This document shows, piece after piece, positions 50,203-57,927 of a stretch of DNA of 64,000 nucleotides. The stretch is from Azophilus sp965221755 (GTDB lineage: Bacteria; Pseudomonadota; Gammaproteobacteria; Pseudomonadales; Azotimanducaceae): positions 3,720,001 through 3,784,000 of the forward strand of contig OZ244921.1 of assembly GCA_965221755.1 (NCBI GenBank), in the 5' to 3' direction. The notes below the pieces were generated by a model. It worked only from the letters and a program-made list of their open reading frames with translations, did not search any database and was not told the origin of the DNA. Both the position numbers and the translations under genes were made by a program. Numbering within the stretch: the stretch's first letter is position 1; each line of letters opens with the position of its first letter.

Positions 50203-53200
50203 TCAGTCACTGGCAACGTCCAAACGGTATCTGGCCAGTTCCGCAATCATCAACGCGGCTGGCAGGAGCATGGGCAAGCCGATGCCCGCGAAGATCAGGC
50301 CAAAGCAGAGGCTGACCACCGGGGGGATCAGGAAAGCGATCGTCTCGGCGTCGCCGCTGAACAGGATGGGCAGCAGGCTGACCGCCGTAGTCAGGGTGGT
50401 CAGCACGATGGGGCGGGCGCGCTGTCGCATCGCCGCTGAAACGGCCGCGATCTCGGGCAGGCCCGCCACCTCATCGCGCAAGCCGTTGTAGCGGTGCATG
50501 AGCAGCACGGCGTCGTTCAGAGCGACCCCGGAGGCCGCAATGAGGCCGAACACCGAGGCGATGGTCATCGGATAACCCAAGATCCAATGGCCCGCAACCG
50601 CGCCGACAAAAGCGATCGGCACGCCCGCGAGAACCAGCAGCGGCTGCAGGTAGCTGCGCAACAGCGAAGCCACCAGGAAGTAGATCAGCAACACGCCAAC
50701 CGGCACAGCCATCGCTAGGGTTTCGCCGATGCGTTCCGCATCTCGGGCAATGCCGTGGCTGGCGACCATCAACCCGGGATGGACCTTGGACAGCAGCGGA
50801 AACACATCCGTGCGCAAGTGGTTGATGATGCGACCGGCTTCAGCCTCCCCGGCGTCAAGTTCGACATCGACGATGACGGCGTTGCGGCCATCGATCCTAA
50901 GCCGATCCGCCCGGGCTTGGGACTCGCTGAGCTCGGCGACCGTGCGCAAGGGAATCCGCTCCCGGCTGTTGGGCAGGCTGATCCATTCGTCAAGCAGGTC
51001 GGCGTAGCGCAAGCGGCGCTCCTCCGGATAGCGCACCATCACCCGGACCTGCTCCTGGCCCCGCACGATGCGCTGGGCCTCTATGCCGTGAAACGCATCC
51101 CGCAACTGGGAGGCGACATACGCCTCCGACAGCCCGACCGCCCGTCCGGTGGCCTTCAGCGTGACCTCAACGATCCGGCCCCTGAACCGCACGGAGTCGG
51201 CCACTCCCGTGACGCCGGGAATCCGCGACAGTTCATTGCGAATCCAGTCAGCCGCTTCGAGCAAAACCGCCTCATCGGCATGCGTCAGCGCATAGGACAC
51301 GGCGCTGGTCAGCTGAGTGCGGCGCGTCGGCAACGACACCATCTGCTCCCCGGGCAGGTTGGCCAAAAGACGCCGCCAACCCGCGCGGATTTCCTCCTTG
51401 GTCGCATCCAGGGCCGATGGGTCGTTCAACCGCAGCATGACGGAAGCGACGTTTTCCTCGGGCCTTGGCGGCGCTGAGCCGCGATAGGTCTCAAGCGGCA
51501 TCAGGCGGCCAATGGTGACGACCGTCGCGACCACGGCATTCCCGCCATAGGCGTCGTTGAGCCGGTTCGCGGCATCGACGGCCCTCTGCGCCGCACCTGA
51601 CACCTGATCAAACCCCGCCTCGGCCGGCAGCACCAGATCGGCCTGAACGATGCGGTCATCGACAACGCTCAGCGTCGGATTCCAACGGACGACGTCGGTG
51701 GCCAAAAGGCCAACGGCCAGCAGGAACAATGCGGTGATGATGACCGGCGGCCAAACCGGCCGACGGATCGACCAAGCGACCATGCGCACGATCCACAGCA
51801 TGACGGGTTCCCCAACGGATTGGCGCAGCTTTTCCCGCAGTGCGGACAGCGGCCAACTGTCCGGCCTGCTGCCCATCCGCCCCAAATGTCCGGGCAGTAT
51901 GAGCGACACCTCCAGCAGGGACGCCAGCAGCACCAAGCCGGCAACGACGGGGAGCGATCGGAACATTTGCCCGATCGCGCCATCGAGCGGCAGCAGCACC
52001 GCAAAGGCCGCCATTGTCGTCAGCGTCCCCGCCGCAACGGGCCAGAACACCCGTCGGACGCCGACAACGGCCGCGGCCCAGCCGGACCGGCCCATGGCGC
52101 GCTCGCTGGCGACGCTGTCGGCAACGATGATCGAATCGTCCACCACCAGCCCAATCATGATGAAGAAGGCGAACAGCGTGATGACGTTGATGGTGACGCC
52201 GAGCGCCGGAAAAAAGGCTAGTGAGCCGACAAACACCACCAGCAGGCCAAACCCGACCCGAATCGCCGTGCGCTCGCCAAAGACGAGCGTCAGCACCAGG
52301 AGCAGCAGCGCCAGCCCAAAAACGCCGCTTTGGATGACTTGCCTGAAGCTGTGCGCGATGGCGCGTGACTGGTCATCCCAGATCTCCAGTTTGACGCCCA
52401 ACGGAATGGGGTAATCCGCCAAGCGGGCCCGCACTTGGGCCACGGCCTCTTCCGGCGAGGCGCCCGCAGCCACCTTCAACCGCAGCATGACGGCCGGCGC
52501 GCCGTTGACCGTGGTCAGCACGTCCTGCTCATGCAGGCCATCGACCAGCATCGCGATGTCGCCCAAGCGCACGACGGCGCCGTCCGGCCTGCTGATGACC
52601 ACGATGTCCGCCAAATCCTGGGCGTAGCCCGACTCGGCCTGGGCGCTGATGAAGATCCGGCCGGAGTCGGTTTGCAGTTCGCCGCCCGAAGTGTTTGCCC
52701 GAGCGTGGCGGATGGCGCGCGCAATGTCCCGCAAAGTGATGCCGTGGCGCAGCAGCACCTCCTCGGCAACCTCAATGCGCACTTCCGCATCCGGAACGCC
52801 AAGCAGTTCCACCAAGGCGACCTCCGACAGCGGCAGCAGCGCCTCGCGCAACGCTCCCGCGACGCGGCGCAGGGCAGCGAGGGACAGCGCCTGCGAGCTG
52901 AGCGCAAGCGTCAGCACCGACCGGCTGATCTCAACCTTGACGACCTCGGGTTGGCCGGCGCCGGCCGGCAGGAAGTCCTCGGCCTGCTTGACCGCCGAGC
53001 GTACGTTGTTGAGCGTGGCCGCCGGATCCGCGTAGCGATCGATTTCGACGTCAATGACGGCCAGGCCAAGGTGCGAGGAGGCCACCACCCGGCCAATCCC
53101 CGTTGTCCGCGCCAAGCCCTCCTCCAGAAGCCTGACGACTTGGTGCTCCACCGCAGCGGCAGTCGCTCCCGGATAGGGCACTTCAATGCGCACCACGCGG

Positions 53201-53355
53201 GGGTCGTATGCGGGAAACGTCTCGACATGGACGAAGTTCGACGCGACCAGCCCCGACGCCAGCATGACGGCAAGCAGCAGCGCGGCGCTGACCGGGTTGC
53301 GGGCAAACCAAGCGATGGGGCCGTGCGGATCCTCGTGGCGCAGCGGCTCAGACAT
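50203..53355 (-). CDS. RND efflux transporter, inner-membrane pump
   Basis: This 1050-residue HAE-family RND permease has 12 predicted helices and two large periplasmic loops. Signatures include 'FPAYDPRVVRIEVPYPGATAAAVEHQVVRLLE', 'ALLLLVLTLVFGERTAIRVG', 'IMIGLVVDDSIIVADSVASERAMG' (the Asp-Asp proton-relay pair of helix 4) and 'LNDAVLLMHRYNG'. It should export drugs, lipids or signalling molecules with the membrane fusion protein encoded 51 bp upstream. No outer-membrane channel gene is present. It lies on the opposite strand inside the type III secretion locus. Confidence 0.93.
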   Translation of the reverse strand: MSEPLRHEDPHGPIAWFARNPVSAALLLAVMLASGLVASNFVHVETFPAYDPRVVRIEVPYPGATAAAVEHQVVRLLEEGLARTTGIGRVVASSHLGLAVIDVEIDRYADPAATLNNVRSAVKQAEDFLPAGAGQPEVVKVEISRSVLTLALSSQALSLAALRRVAGALREALLPLSEVALVELLGVPDAEVRIEVAEEVLLRHGITLRDIARAIRHARANTSGGELQTDSGRIFISAQAESGYAQDLADIVVISRPDGAVVRLGDIAMLVDGLHEQDVLTTVNGAPAVMLRLKVAAGASPEEAVAQVRARLADYPIPLGVKLEIWDDQSRAIAHSFRQVIQSGVFGLALLLLVLTLVFGERTAIRVGFGLLVVFVGSLAFFPALGVTINVITLFAFFIMIGLVVDDSIIVADSVASERAMGRSGWAAAVVGVRRVFWPVAAGTLTTMAAFAVLLPLDGAIGQMFRSLPVVAGLVLLASLLEVSLILPGHLGRMGSRPDSWPLSALREKLRQSVGEPVMLWIVRMVAWSIRRPVWPPVIITALFLLAVGLLATDVVRWNPTLSVVDDRIVQADLVLPAEAGFDQVSGAAQRAVDAANRLNDAYGGNAVVATVVTIGRLMPLETYRGSAPPRPEENVASVMLRLNDPSALDATKEEIRAGWRRLLANLPGEQMVSLPTRRTQLTSAVSYALTHADEAVLLEAADWIRNELSRIPGVTGVADSVRFRGRIVEVTLKATGRAVGLSEAYVASQLRDAFHGIEAQRIVRGQEQVRVMVRYPEERRLRYADLLDEWISLPNSRERIPLRTVAELSESQARADRLRIDGRNAVIVDVELDAGEAEAGRIINHLRTDVFPLLSKVHPGLMVASHGIARDAERIGETLAMAVPVGVLLIYFLVASLLRSYLQPLLVLAGVPIAFVGAVAGHWILGYPMTIASVFGLIAASGVALNDAVLLMHRYNGLRDEVAGLPEIAAVSAAMRQRARPIVLTTLTTAVSLLPILFSGDAETIAFLIPPVVSLCFGLIFAGIGLPMLLPAALMIAELARYRLDVASD

Positions 53356-53406
53356 CGCCTAAGTCCACGCTGGCCCCGCTTGCGCTCCAAGCCTTCATCA
53401 CGCCGC

Positions 53407-54513
53407 TCAACGCGGATTCACAACGACCGGCTCCACGCTAAGCCCGGCCCGCGCTCCCGCCACCGGCCCGACCACGACTCCGTCGAGCGGATCGAAGGTC
53501 CGAACCATCCAGCCGTCCTGGGCATGACCGAACGCGACGGGCCGGAACGGAACCAGCCTCCGATCCTCCACCAGCCAGATGCCGGCGTTGGTCCGCATCG
53601 AAGCATCGGGCAGCAGAAACACGCTCTCGGCGCTCGAGCCCTCGACGGTCACCTCCACAAAGGTGCCGGGCAGGGGACGAACCTCCATGGCCTCCTGGTC
53701 GAGCAACCGCAGGTAAAGGCTGGCGAGCTGGGTCTCAACATCCACAACCCTGGAATGGCGCTCGACTTCCGCCTCATGGACGCGGCCATCCGCCACCACG
53801 GTCGCCGGACTGCCGGCCACCGGCTGCAGCGCATGCAGATCGGCGGTCGAAATTCCGGCCCGCACCCGTAGCTGGTTGCTTGGGTAAACCTCGCCAATCT
53901 TCGATCTCCCCGAGGCGACGATCTGGCCCACGGAGACCGCCGCGCTCACCACATAGCCGTCGAACGGCATACGGACTCGGGTTCGGTCCAACTCGATTTC
54001 GGCCAGACGAAGCCGTTGGCGGGCAGCCTCGACCCGAGCTGCCGCCGCCTTGACCTGACCGTCGCCGACGGGCCGACCCTGCAATTCAAGGAGCTGCGCC
54101 TGCTCTGCCGCAAGGTCCGCCTTCGCCAACGCCAAGGCGACCTCATAGTCAGCAGTGTCGATCCGCGCGAGGGTCTGGTCGGCACGGAACCGGGCGCCCG
54201 CCCGGAAATGGTCAGCTACCTGAACAACGGCCCCCGATGCCTGGGGCACGACGGTGGTCTGGCCGAGCGGGAACACCGTGCCCGTCAGCGCCACGCGGTA
54301 GGCGGCATCAACGGCTACCGGCCGCATCACCGTCACAGCGGGGTCAAGGCCCTCGGTGCGGACATCCAGTTCGAGTTCCGGGAACTTCCGTTCAGGCGCT
54401 TGGGCAAGCAGGACTGCGGCGAGCACGACGGCCACCATCGCGACGACCCGCAAAACCCCTCGCCAACCAGGCCCTTCTCCCGCGCCAACTGCATTTTTAT
54501 CTTTTGCCGACAT
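53407..54513 (-). CDS. RND efflux membrane fusion protein (HlyD/MFP family)
   Basis: This 368-residue periplasmic adaptor has an N-terminal membrane anchor 'VLRVVAMVAVVLAAVLLAQ' and a lipoyl/beta domain 'VALTGTVFPLGQTTVVPQASGAVVQVADHFRAGARFRADQTLARID'. An alpha-helical hairpin with 'AKADLAAEQAQLLELQG' follows, then 'RTRVRMPFDGYVVSAAVSVGQIV' and the C-terminal membrane-proximal domain. It bridges the RND pump to an outer-membrane channel. The ATG at 54513 is preferred over an upstream TTG, which would lie in the palindrome. It is divergent from the translocator-like gene, 83 bp apart. Confidence 0.92.
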   Translation of the reverse strand: MSAKDKNAVGAGEGPGWRGVLRVVAMVAVVLAAVLLAQAPERKFPELELDVRTEGLDPAVTVMRPVAVDAAYRVALTGTVFPLGQTTVVPQASGAVVQVADHFRAGARFRADQTLARIDTADYEVALALAKADLAAEQAQLLELQGRPVGDGQVKAAAARVEAARQRLRLAEIELDRTRVRMPFDGYVVSAAVSVGQIVASGRSKIGEVYPSNQLRVRAGISTADLHALQPVAGSPATVVADGRVHEAEVERHSRVVDVETQLASLYLRLLDQEAMEVRPLPGTFVEVTVEGSSAESVFLLPDASMRTNAGIWLVEDRRLVPFRPVAFGHAQDGWMVRTFDPLDGVVVGPVAGARAGLSVEPVVVNPR

Positions 54514-54520
54514 CCCCAAG

Positions 54521-54533
54521 CAATTATTAATTG
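54521..54533. promoter_or_regulatory. Palindrome CAATTATTAATTG, candidate operator between divergent genes
   Basis: A perfect 13-bp palindrome (CAATTA-T-TAATTG) in otherwise GC-rich DNA. It overlaps the first half of the -35 box of the rightward promoter and lies 7 bp upstream of the efflux adaptor start. Confidence 0.55.
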
Positions 54534-54559
54534 GCAACTCGCGTCAAGCATTCTACAAT
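54531..54559 (+). promoter_or_regulatory. Promoter of the translocator-like gene
   Basis: TTGGCA (54531-54536, 5/6), 17-bp spacer, TACAAT (54554-54559, 5/6). One of the best sigma-70 matches in the window, 37 bp ahead of the start codon. Confidence 0.65.
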
Positions 54560-54596
54560 GGATGGTGACCTAGTTTGCATCAATCGAGGAATCATC

Positions 54597-55664
54597 ATGA
54601 GTGAAATAAGCGGCGTTTCCCATTCCTACCAAAACCAAGTCGAGGCGCCGGCCGCGCCCACGACCCTGCCGTCCAGCTCAACTGTTGGCCCCAGCTTCGA
54701 CGTCGGCACCACCCAAAGCACGGGCTTCAACCCCGGCGGCGCCCCAACCCTGCGGCCCCAGGAGCCGAGCATCCAGGAGCAGGGCTGGGCCCAGCAAATG
54801 GCCTTGATGAGCCAGAGCCTGGACGTCGTCTTCTCGCTGATGTCGGCGATGATGCTCAAGGAAAGCAACGACATGTCCCGAGTCGCCAAGGAATTGCGCG
54901 CGCAGCAAAGGGATGCCGCCTATGAGAAGGACATGGCGGCGGCCGATACGCAACGGGAGAACGCCATGTACGGCGTAATCGGCTCCAGCGTCGGGGCGGC
55001 CGGGCAGGCCGCGTCGGCGGGCATGAACATGGCCGGCGGGATCAAGGGGATGCAGATGACCTCCCCTTCCCCGGCTGCCGCGGCTTCCGCAACTCCCGCT
55101 ACCTCAGCCACCTCAGCCACCGCCGGCACCGGCGCCACCGGCACGGCGGCCACCGCCGGCACCGGCGCCAGCACCGTCGATTCGCTCGGCTCCGCAGCCG
55201 ACGTCGCCCCTGACCTGCCGCCGCCCGACGTGGACTTGGCCGCCGCCCCCCAAGGCGCCGAGGCGGGCAGCGCTGCGGAACTGAGGGCCGGCGATGCCAC
55301 GCAAGGCACGCAAGGCACGGACAGCGCCTCCCAGCAAATGGAGAAGTTGGCGAAGTTGGATTCGGCCGAGTCCCAGCGCCTGTCGGCCAGAGCCCAGAAC
55401 CTTTCCCTGACCACCTCAGGCGTTGCCGGGATCATGTCCTCAACAGGGGAGATGACCAAGGGCGCCTTCAAGTACGCTGCGGACCTGAAGGAGGCGGAAG
55501 CTGCCGAGGAGCGCGCCGATGCCAACAGGACCCGCGCCATGCTTGACACCACGAAGGAGCATGTCGACAAGCTGCAGAGCTACATTGATGGCATGATTCG
55601 GTCGCAGGACGAGATCCAATCCAACAAGAACCAGACCGAAAGAAACATCTGGTCGAGTGTCTAG
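54597..55664 (+). CDS. Secreted type III protein, translocator-like (SctB/EspB type), family uncertain
   Basis: This 355-residue protein has a polar Ser/Thr/Pro-rich N-terminus without signal peptide, an amphipathic helix pair near 65-105 ('QMALMSQSLDVVFSLMSAMMLKESNDMSRVAKELR'), and a Gly/Ala/Met segment near 125-150 ('GVIGSSVGAAGQAASAGMNMAGGIKG') that could insert in membrane. A low-complexity Ala/Thr linker follows, and a C-terminal coiled coil (280-355). This resembles minor translocators such as EspB or YopD in outline only. It starts the operon of sctW with GAGG before the ATG. Effector identity is an alternative. Confidence 0.6.
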   Translation: MSEISGVSHSYQNQVEAPAAPTTLPSSSTVGPSFDVGTTQSTGFNPGGAPTLRPQEPSIQEQGWAQQMALMSQSLDVVFSLMSAMMLKESNDMSRVAKELRAQQRDAAYEKDMAAADTQRENAMYGVIGSSVGAAGQAASAGMNMAGGIKGMQMTSPSPAAAASATPATSATSATAGTGATGTAATAGTGASTVDSLGSAADVAPDLPPPDVDLAAAPQGAEAGSAAELRAGDATQGTQGTDSASQQMEKLAKLDSAESQRLSARAQNLSLTTSGVAGIMSSTGEMTKGAFKYAADLKEAEAAEERADANRTRAMLDTTKEHVDKLQSYIDGMIRSQDEIQSNKNQTERNIWSSV

Positions 55665-55673
55665 GGCGCCCGC

Positions 55674-56804
55674 ATGAGCGTGGTCGTTGGCGCAACTGAG
55701 GTCGCCGGCAATCTGCCCGGCGCCGAAGTTGCCTCCGCAGCCCGGCAAACGGAAGGCAGCTTCCGGGGCGAAAACGTGCAGCAGGTGCGAGATCCCAACG
55801 CCTTGCTGCAGGACGCCGCGGAGGAGCTGAGCTTCGGGGAAAGCGAGCGCTCCGAGAAGAAGCTCTCGCAGCGCAAGCTGTCCGCCGAGCGCGGCGCGCG
55901 CACCGAAGCGATCGAGCAAATCGAGCAGTACCTCAAGGACGTTCCGGACCTTGAGAAGAACCAGAAGCTGAGCGACTTCGTCCAGTCGATGCTCGAGCGC
56001 AAGCCGCAACCCAACGAGGACGAGCTGCGGGGCGGCGCCGGGGAGTTCTCCGACGACGAAACCCATCAGTTCATCGCCCTTGGCTACCTGCGGGACCAAG
56101 CCTTGGAGCGCGGTGCGGATGCGGAGTTCGTCAACGCCGTGGAGGGCGCCATCAGCAGCCTCAAGGCGGAAAAAGGGCCGGCGATCCAGGCGGGCCTGAA
56201 CGTCTCCGGCGTGGCGCAGCAGTTCTCCAGCGAATCGCTCGGCGACATCCAGCAGTTGCGGGACTTCTACCGCGACATCGTGCTCGACTGCTCATCCATA
56301 CGCGACGCCTACCAACGCATCACCAAGGACCACCCCGACAAGGCGTTCAGCGATGCGGTCAAGTTCATGCTCAATGCCTTGGCCACGGACCTTGACGCGA
56401 CGCCGCAATCGGTGTCCAAGGGCCGCCTGCGGCAAATCATGGATGACATGTACCAGCTCAGGGCGCTCAACAGCGTCCATGGACAATGTGGCGACCTGCT
56501 GTCGCGGATCGGCAGGAACTTCGGCACCGAGCCCTCGCCGACGGCCACAACGAACCTGCTCTCGGAACTGCTGTCCGCCCAGGACCGGGCCTGGCAGGGC
56601 GCCGACGCCTTCGCGGACCTGCCTGGAAAGATGGGCCTCGAGGGCAGCGATGCGGAAATCTACTTTCTGCAGGGGTTCAAGGAACTGGTTCGATTCGTCC
56701 CCCTCAAGGCGTTCGGCGACGAGGCCAACGTTCGCGACCGCGTCATGATCGCGGTTCAGCAGGCGCTTGACGTCGCCATCGACAACGAGGAGTACGATGA
56801 CTGA
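55674..56804 (+). CDS. sctW: Type III secretion gatekeeper SctW (YopN-TyeA-type)
   Basis: This 376-residue protein matches the SctW family: 'QLSDFVQSMLERKPQPNEDELRG'-like first X-bundle and 'THQFIALGYLRDQALERGADAEFVNAVEGAISSLK'. The TyeA-like C-terminal domain is 'NLLSELLSAQDRAWQGADAFADLPGKMGLEGSDAEIYFLQGFKELVRFVPLKAF'. Length equals YopN plus TyeA, so it is the fused form. It prevents premature effector release. Its stop overlaps the chaperone start by 8 bp. Confidence 0.9.
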   Translation: MSVVVGATEVAGNLPGAEVASAARQTEGSFRGENVQQVRDPNALLQDAAEELSFGESERSEKKLSQRKLSAERGARTEAIEQIEQYLKDVPDLEKNQKLSDFVQSMLERKPQPNEDELRGGAGEFSDDETHQFIALGYLRDQALERGADAEFVNAVEGAISSLKAEKGPAIQAGLNVSGVAQQFSSESLGDIQQLRDFYRDIVLDCSSIRDAYQRITKDHPDKAFSDAVKFMLNALATDLDATPQSVSKGRLRQIMDDMYQLRALNSVHGQCGDLLSRIGRNFGTEPSPTATTNLLSELLSAQDRAWQGADAFADLPGKMGLEGSDAEIYFLQGFKELVRFVPLKAFGDEANVRDRVMIAVQQALDVAIDNEEYDD

Positions 56805-57180
56805 GGAGATTCCGGACTGGTGGGTCAAGGCCATTGCCGACTTCGGCGCCAACTTGGGTTTCGCCGACGCTGCGCAGTGGCGCCGCAACGTGCTCAACCT
56901 GTCCATGGACGCAGGCAAGTACCTGGTTGACGTGGAGCGCGCCGGCGAGGACATCGTCATCGCGGTTCTGCGCGACGTGCCCCTGCCGCAGGTGGACGAG
57001 CAGGTCCGTTTTCTCCTGGGCCAGTGCTCCTTTGAACACTATCGGCCCCACTTTCTGCAGGCTGGCTTGAAGGGCGACAGCACCTTGGTGCTCGCCGTGC
57101 GCCTGCACTTCTCCGAGGCGCAACGGATGTACGAGGCCTTGGAGGCGGTTCGCAAGGTTTTCGCCGAGGCTGGTCTGTAA
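56797..57180 (+). CDS. CesT-type chaperone, probably of SctW (SycN position)
   Basis: This 127-residue protein reads 'WWVKAIADFGANLGFADAAQWRRNVLNLSMDAGKYLVDVERAGEDIVIAVLRDV', then 'LQAGLKGDSTLVLAVRLHFSEAQRMYEALEAVRKVF', the pattern of small acidic CesT/SycN chaperones. In Yersinia sycN lies between tyeA and yscX and binds YopN with YscB. Here it lies between sctW and sctX and overlaps the sctW stop. The chaperone after sctL (47722) could be the YscB partner. Confidence 0.75.
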   Translation: MTEEIPDWWVKAIADFGANLGFADAAQWRRNVLNLSMDAGKYLVDVERAGEDIVIAVLRDVPLPQVDEQVRFLLGQCSFEHYRPHFLQAGLKGDSTLVLAVRLHFSEAQRMYEALEAVRKVFAEAGL

Positions 57181-57187
57181 GGAATTC

Positions 57188-57577
57188 ATGATGGCCGTTG
57201 CAACCTCCCTCAACATGGGCGTGGAGAGCGTCTCCTACCTGGCCACGATCACCGAAACCCGCGCCGACTACCCGCGCGCCAAAATCAACCTCACCGTGGG
57301 CTCATCGATCCCGTCCCACGTCAAGGAGCTGTTCAAGCTCGACGCCAGCGACCGCGCCTTGGCCGCCGCCATCAAGCCGAGCCTGCAAAACCCTTCCGTC
57401 ACCGTGCCCGCCAACTACCACCGGCTGTTCAATGACATGGTGGAGGCCAGCGGGGACGAGTTGGGGAACAGCCCCGAGGAACAGCTTGTGCTGCAGTCGG
57501 CGCGGACGCTGCTGCTCAACATGCAGTCCGAATTCGAAGCGTTCAACATTTCCCGCAACGCCTTGATCAAGGCCTGA
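57188..57577 (+). CDS. sctX: Probable SctX (YscX-like) export substrate
   Basis: This 129-residue protein (YscX is 122) begins 'MAVATSLNMGVESVSYLATI', reminiscent of the YscX N-terminal 'GIE.LS' stretch. Near residue 40 it has 'GSSIPSHVKELFKLD', like the P-x-H-L-x-x-L-Y block, with a helical C-terminus. Position between a SycN-like gene and an SctY-like gene, followed by sctV, is the order of yscX in the Ysc family. YscX needs YscY as chaperone and acts with SctV. Sequence similarity alone is weak; context carries the call. Confidence 0.65.
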   Translation: MMAVATSLNMGVESVSYLATITETRADYPRAKINLTVGSSIPSHVKELFKLDASDRALAAAIKPSLQNPSVTVPANYHRLFNDMVEASGDELGNSPEEQLVLQSARTLLLNMQSEFEAFNISRNALIKA

Positions 57578-57592
57578 TGTGGATCGCGGCAC

Positions 57593-57907
57593 ATGTTGGA
57601 GAAACTCGGCGGCGACCACCGCGACTGGCTCCTGATCGCCTCGTACAACCTGCTGCTGCAGCGCAAGGCCGAGCGCGCCGCCACCTTGCTCAAGCTGCTC
57701 AGCCGCATGGATCCGGACTGCCTGCAATGCCGAAGGCTGCTGGCCTACGCCAATCTGCTTTTGGACGACCGCGAAGGCTGCTCGGAAGCCTTGGAGCGCA
57801 TCCAGGGATCATCCGACGAACTCGATCAGATCGTGGCTCGCGTCATCTCGGAAAGGGTTGAGGTCGGCCAAGTGCGGGACGGCGCGCCGTCAATCCCGGG
57901 TGCCTGA
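57593..57907 (+). CDS. sctY: Probable SctY (YscY-like) chaperone
   Basis: This 104-residue TPR-like protein reads 'WLLIASYNLLLQRKAERAATLLKLLSRMDPDCLQCRRLLAYANLLLDDREGCSEALERI', two helical repeats, as expected for YscY (114 residues), the chaperone of YscX. It lies 15 bp after sctX and 20 bp before sctV. The ATG has no clear ribosome-binding site. SctX and SctY occur mainly in Ysc-family systems, so this helps classify the locus. Confidence 0.7.
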   Translation: MLEKLGGDHRDWLLIASYNLLLQRKAERAATLLKLLSRMDPDCLQCRRLLAYANLLLDDREGCSEALERIQGSSDELDQIVARVISERVEVGQVRDGAPSIPGA

Positions 57908-57927
57908 ACAACGGTGCCTGAACAACA

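Noticed and set aside
54531..54596. Upstream extension of the translocator-like gene
   Set aside because: The in-frame extension covers the promoter and lacks a ribosome-binding site; the ATG at 54597 has GAGG upstream.
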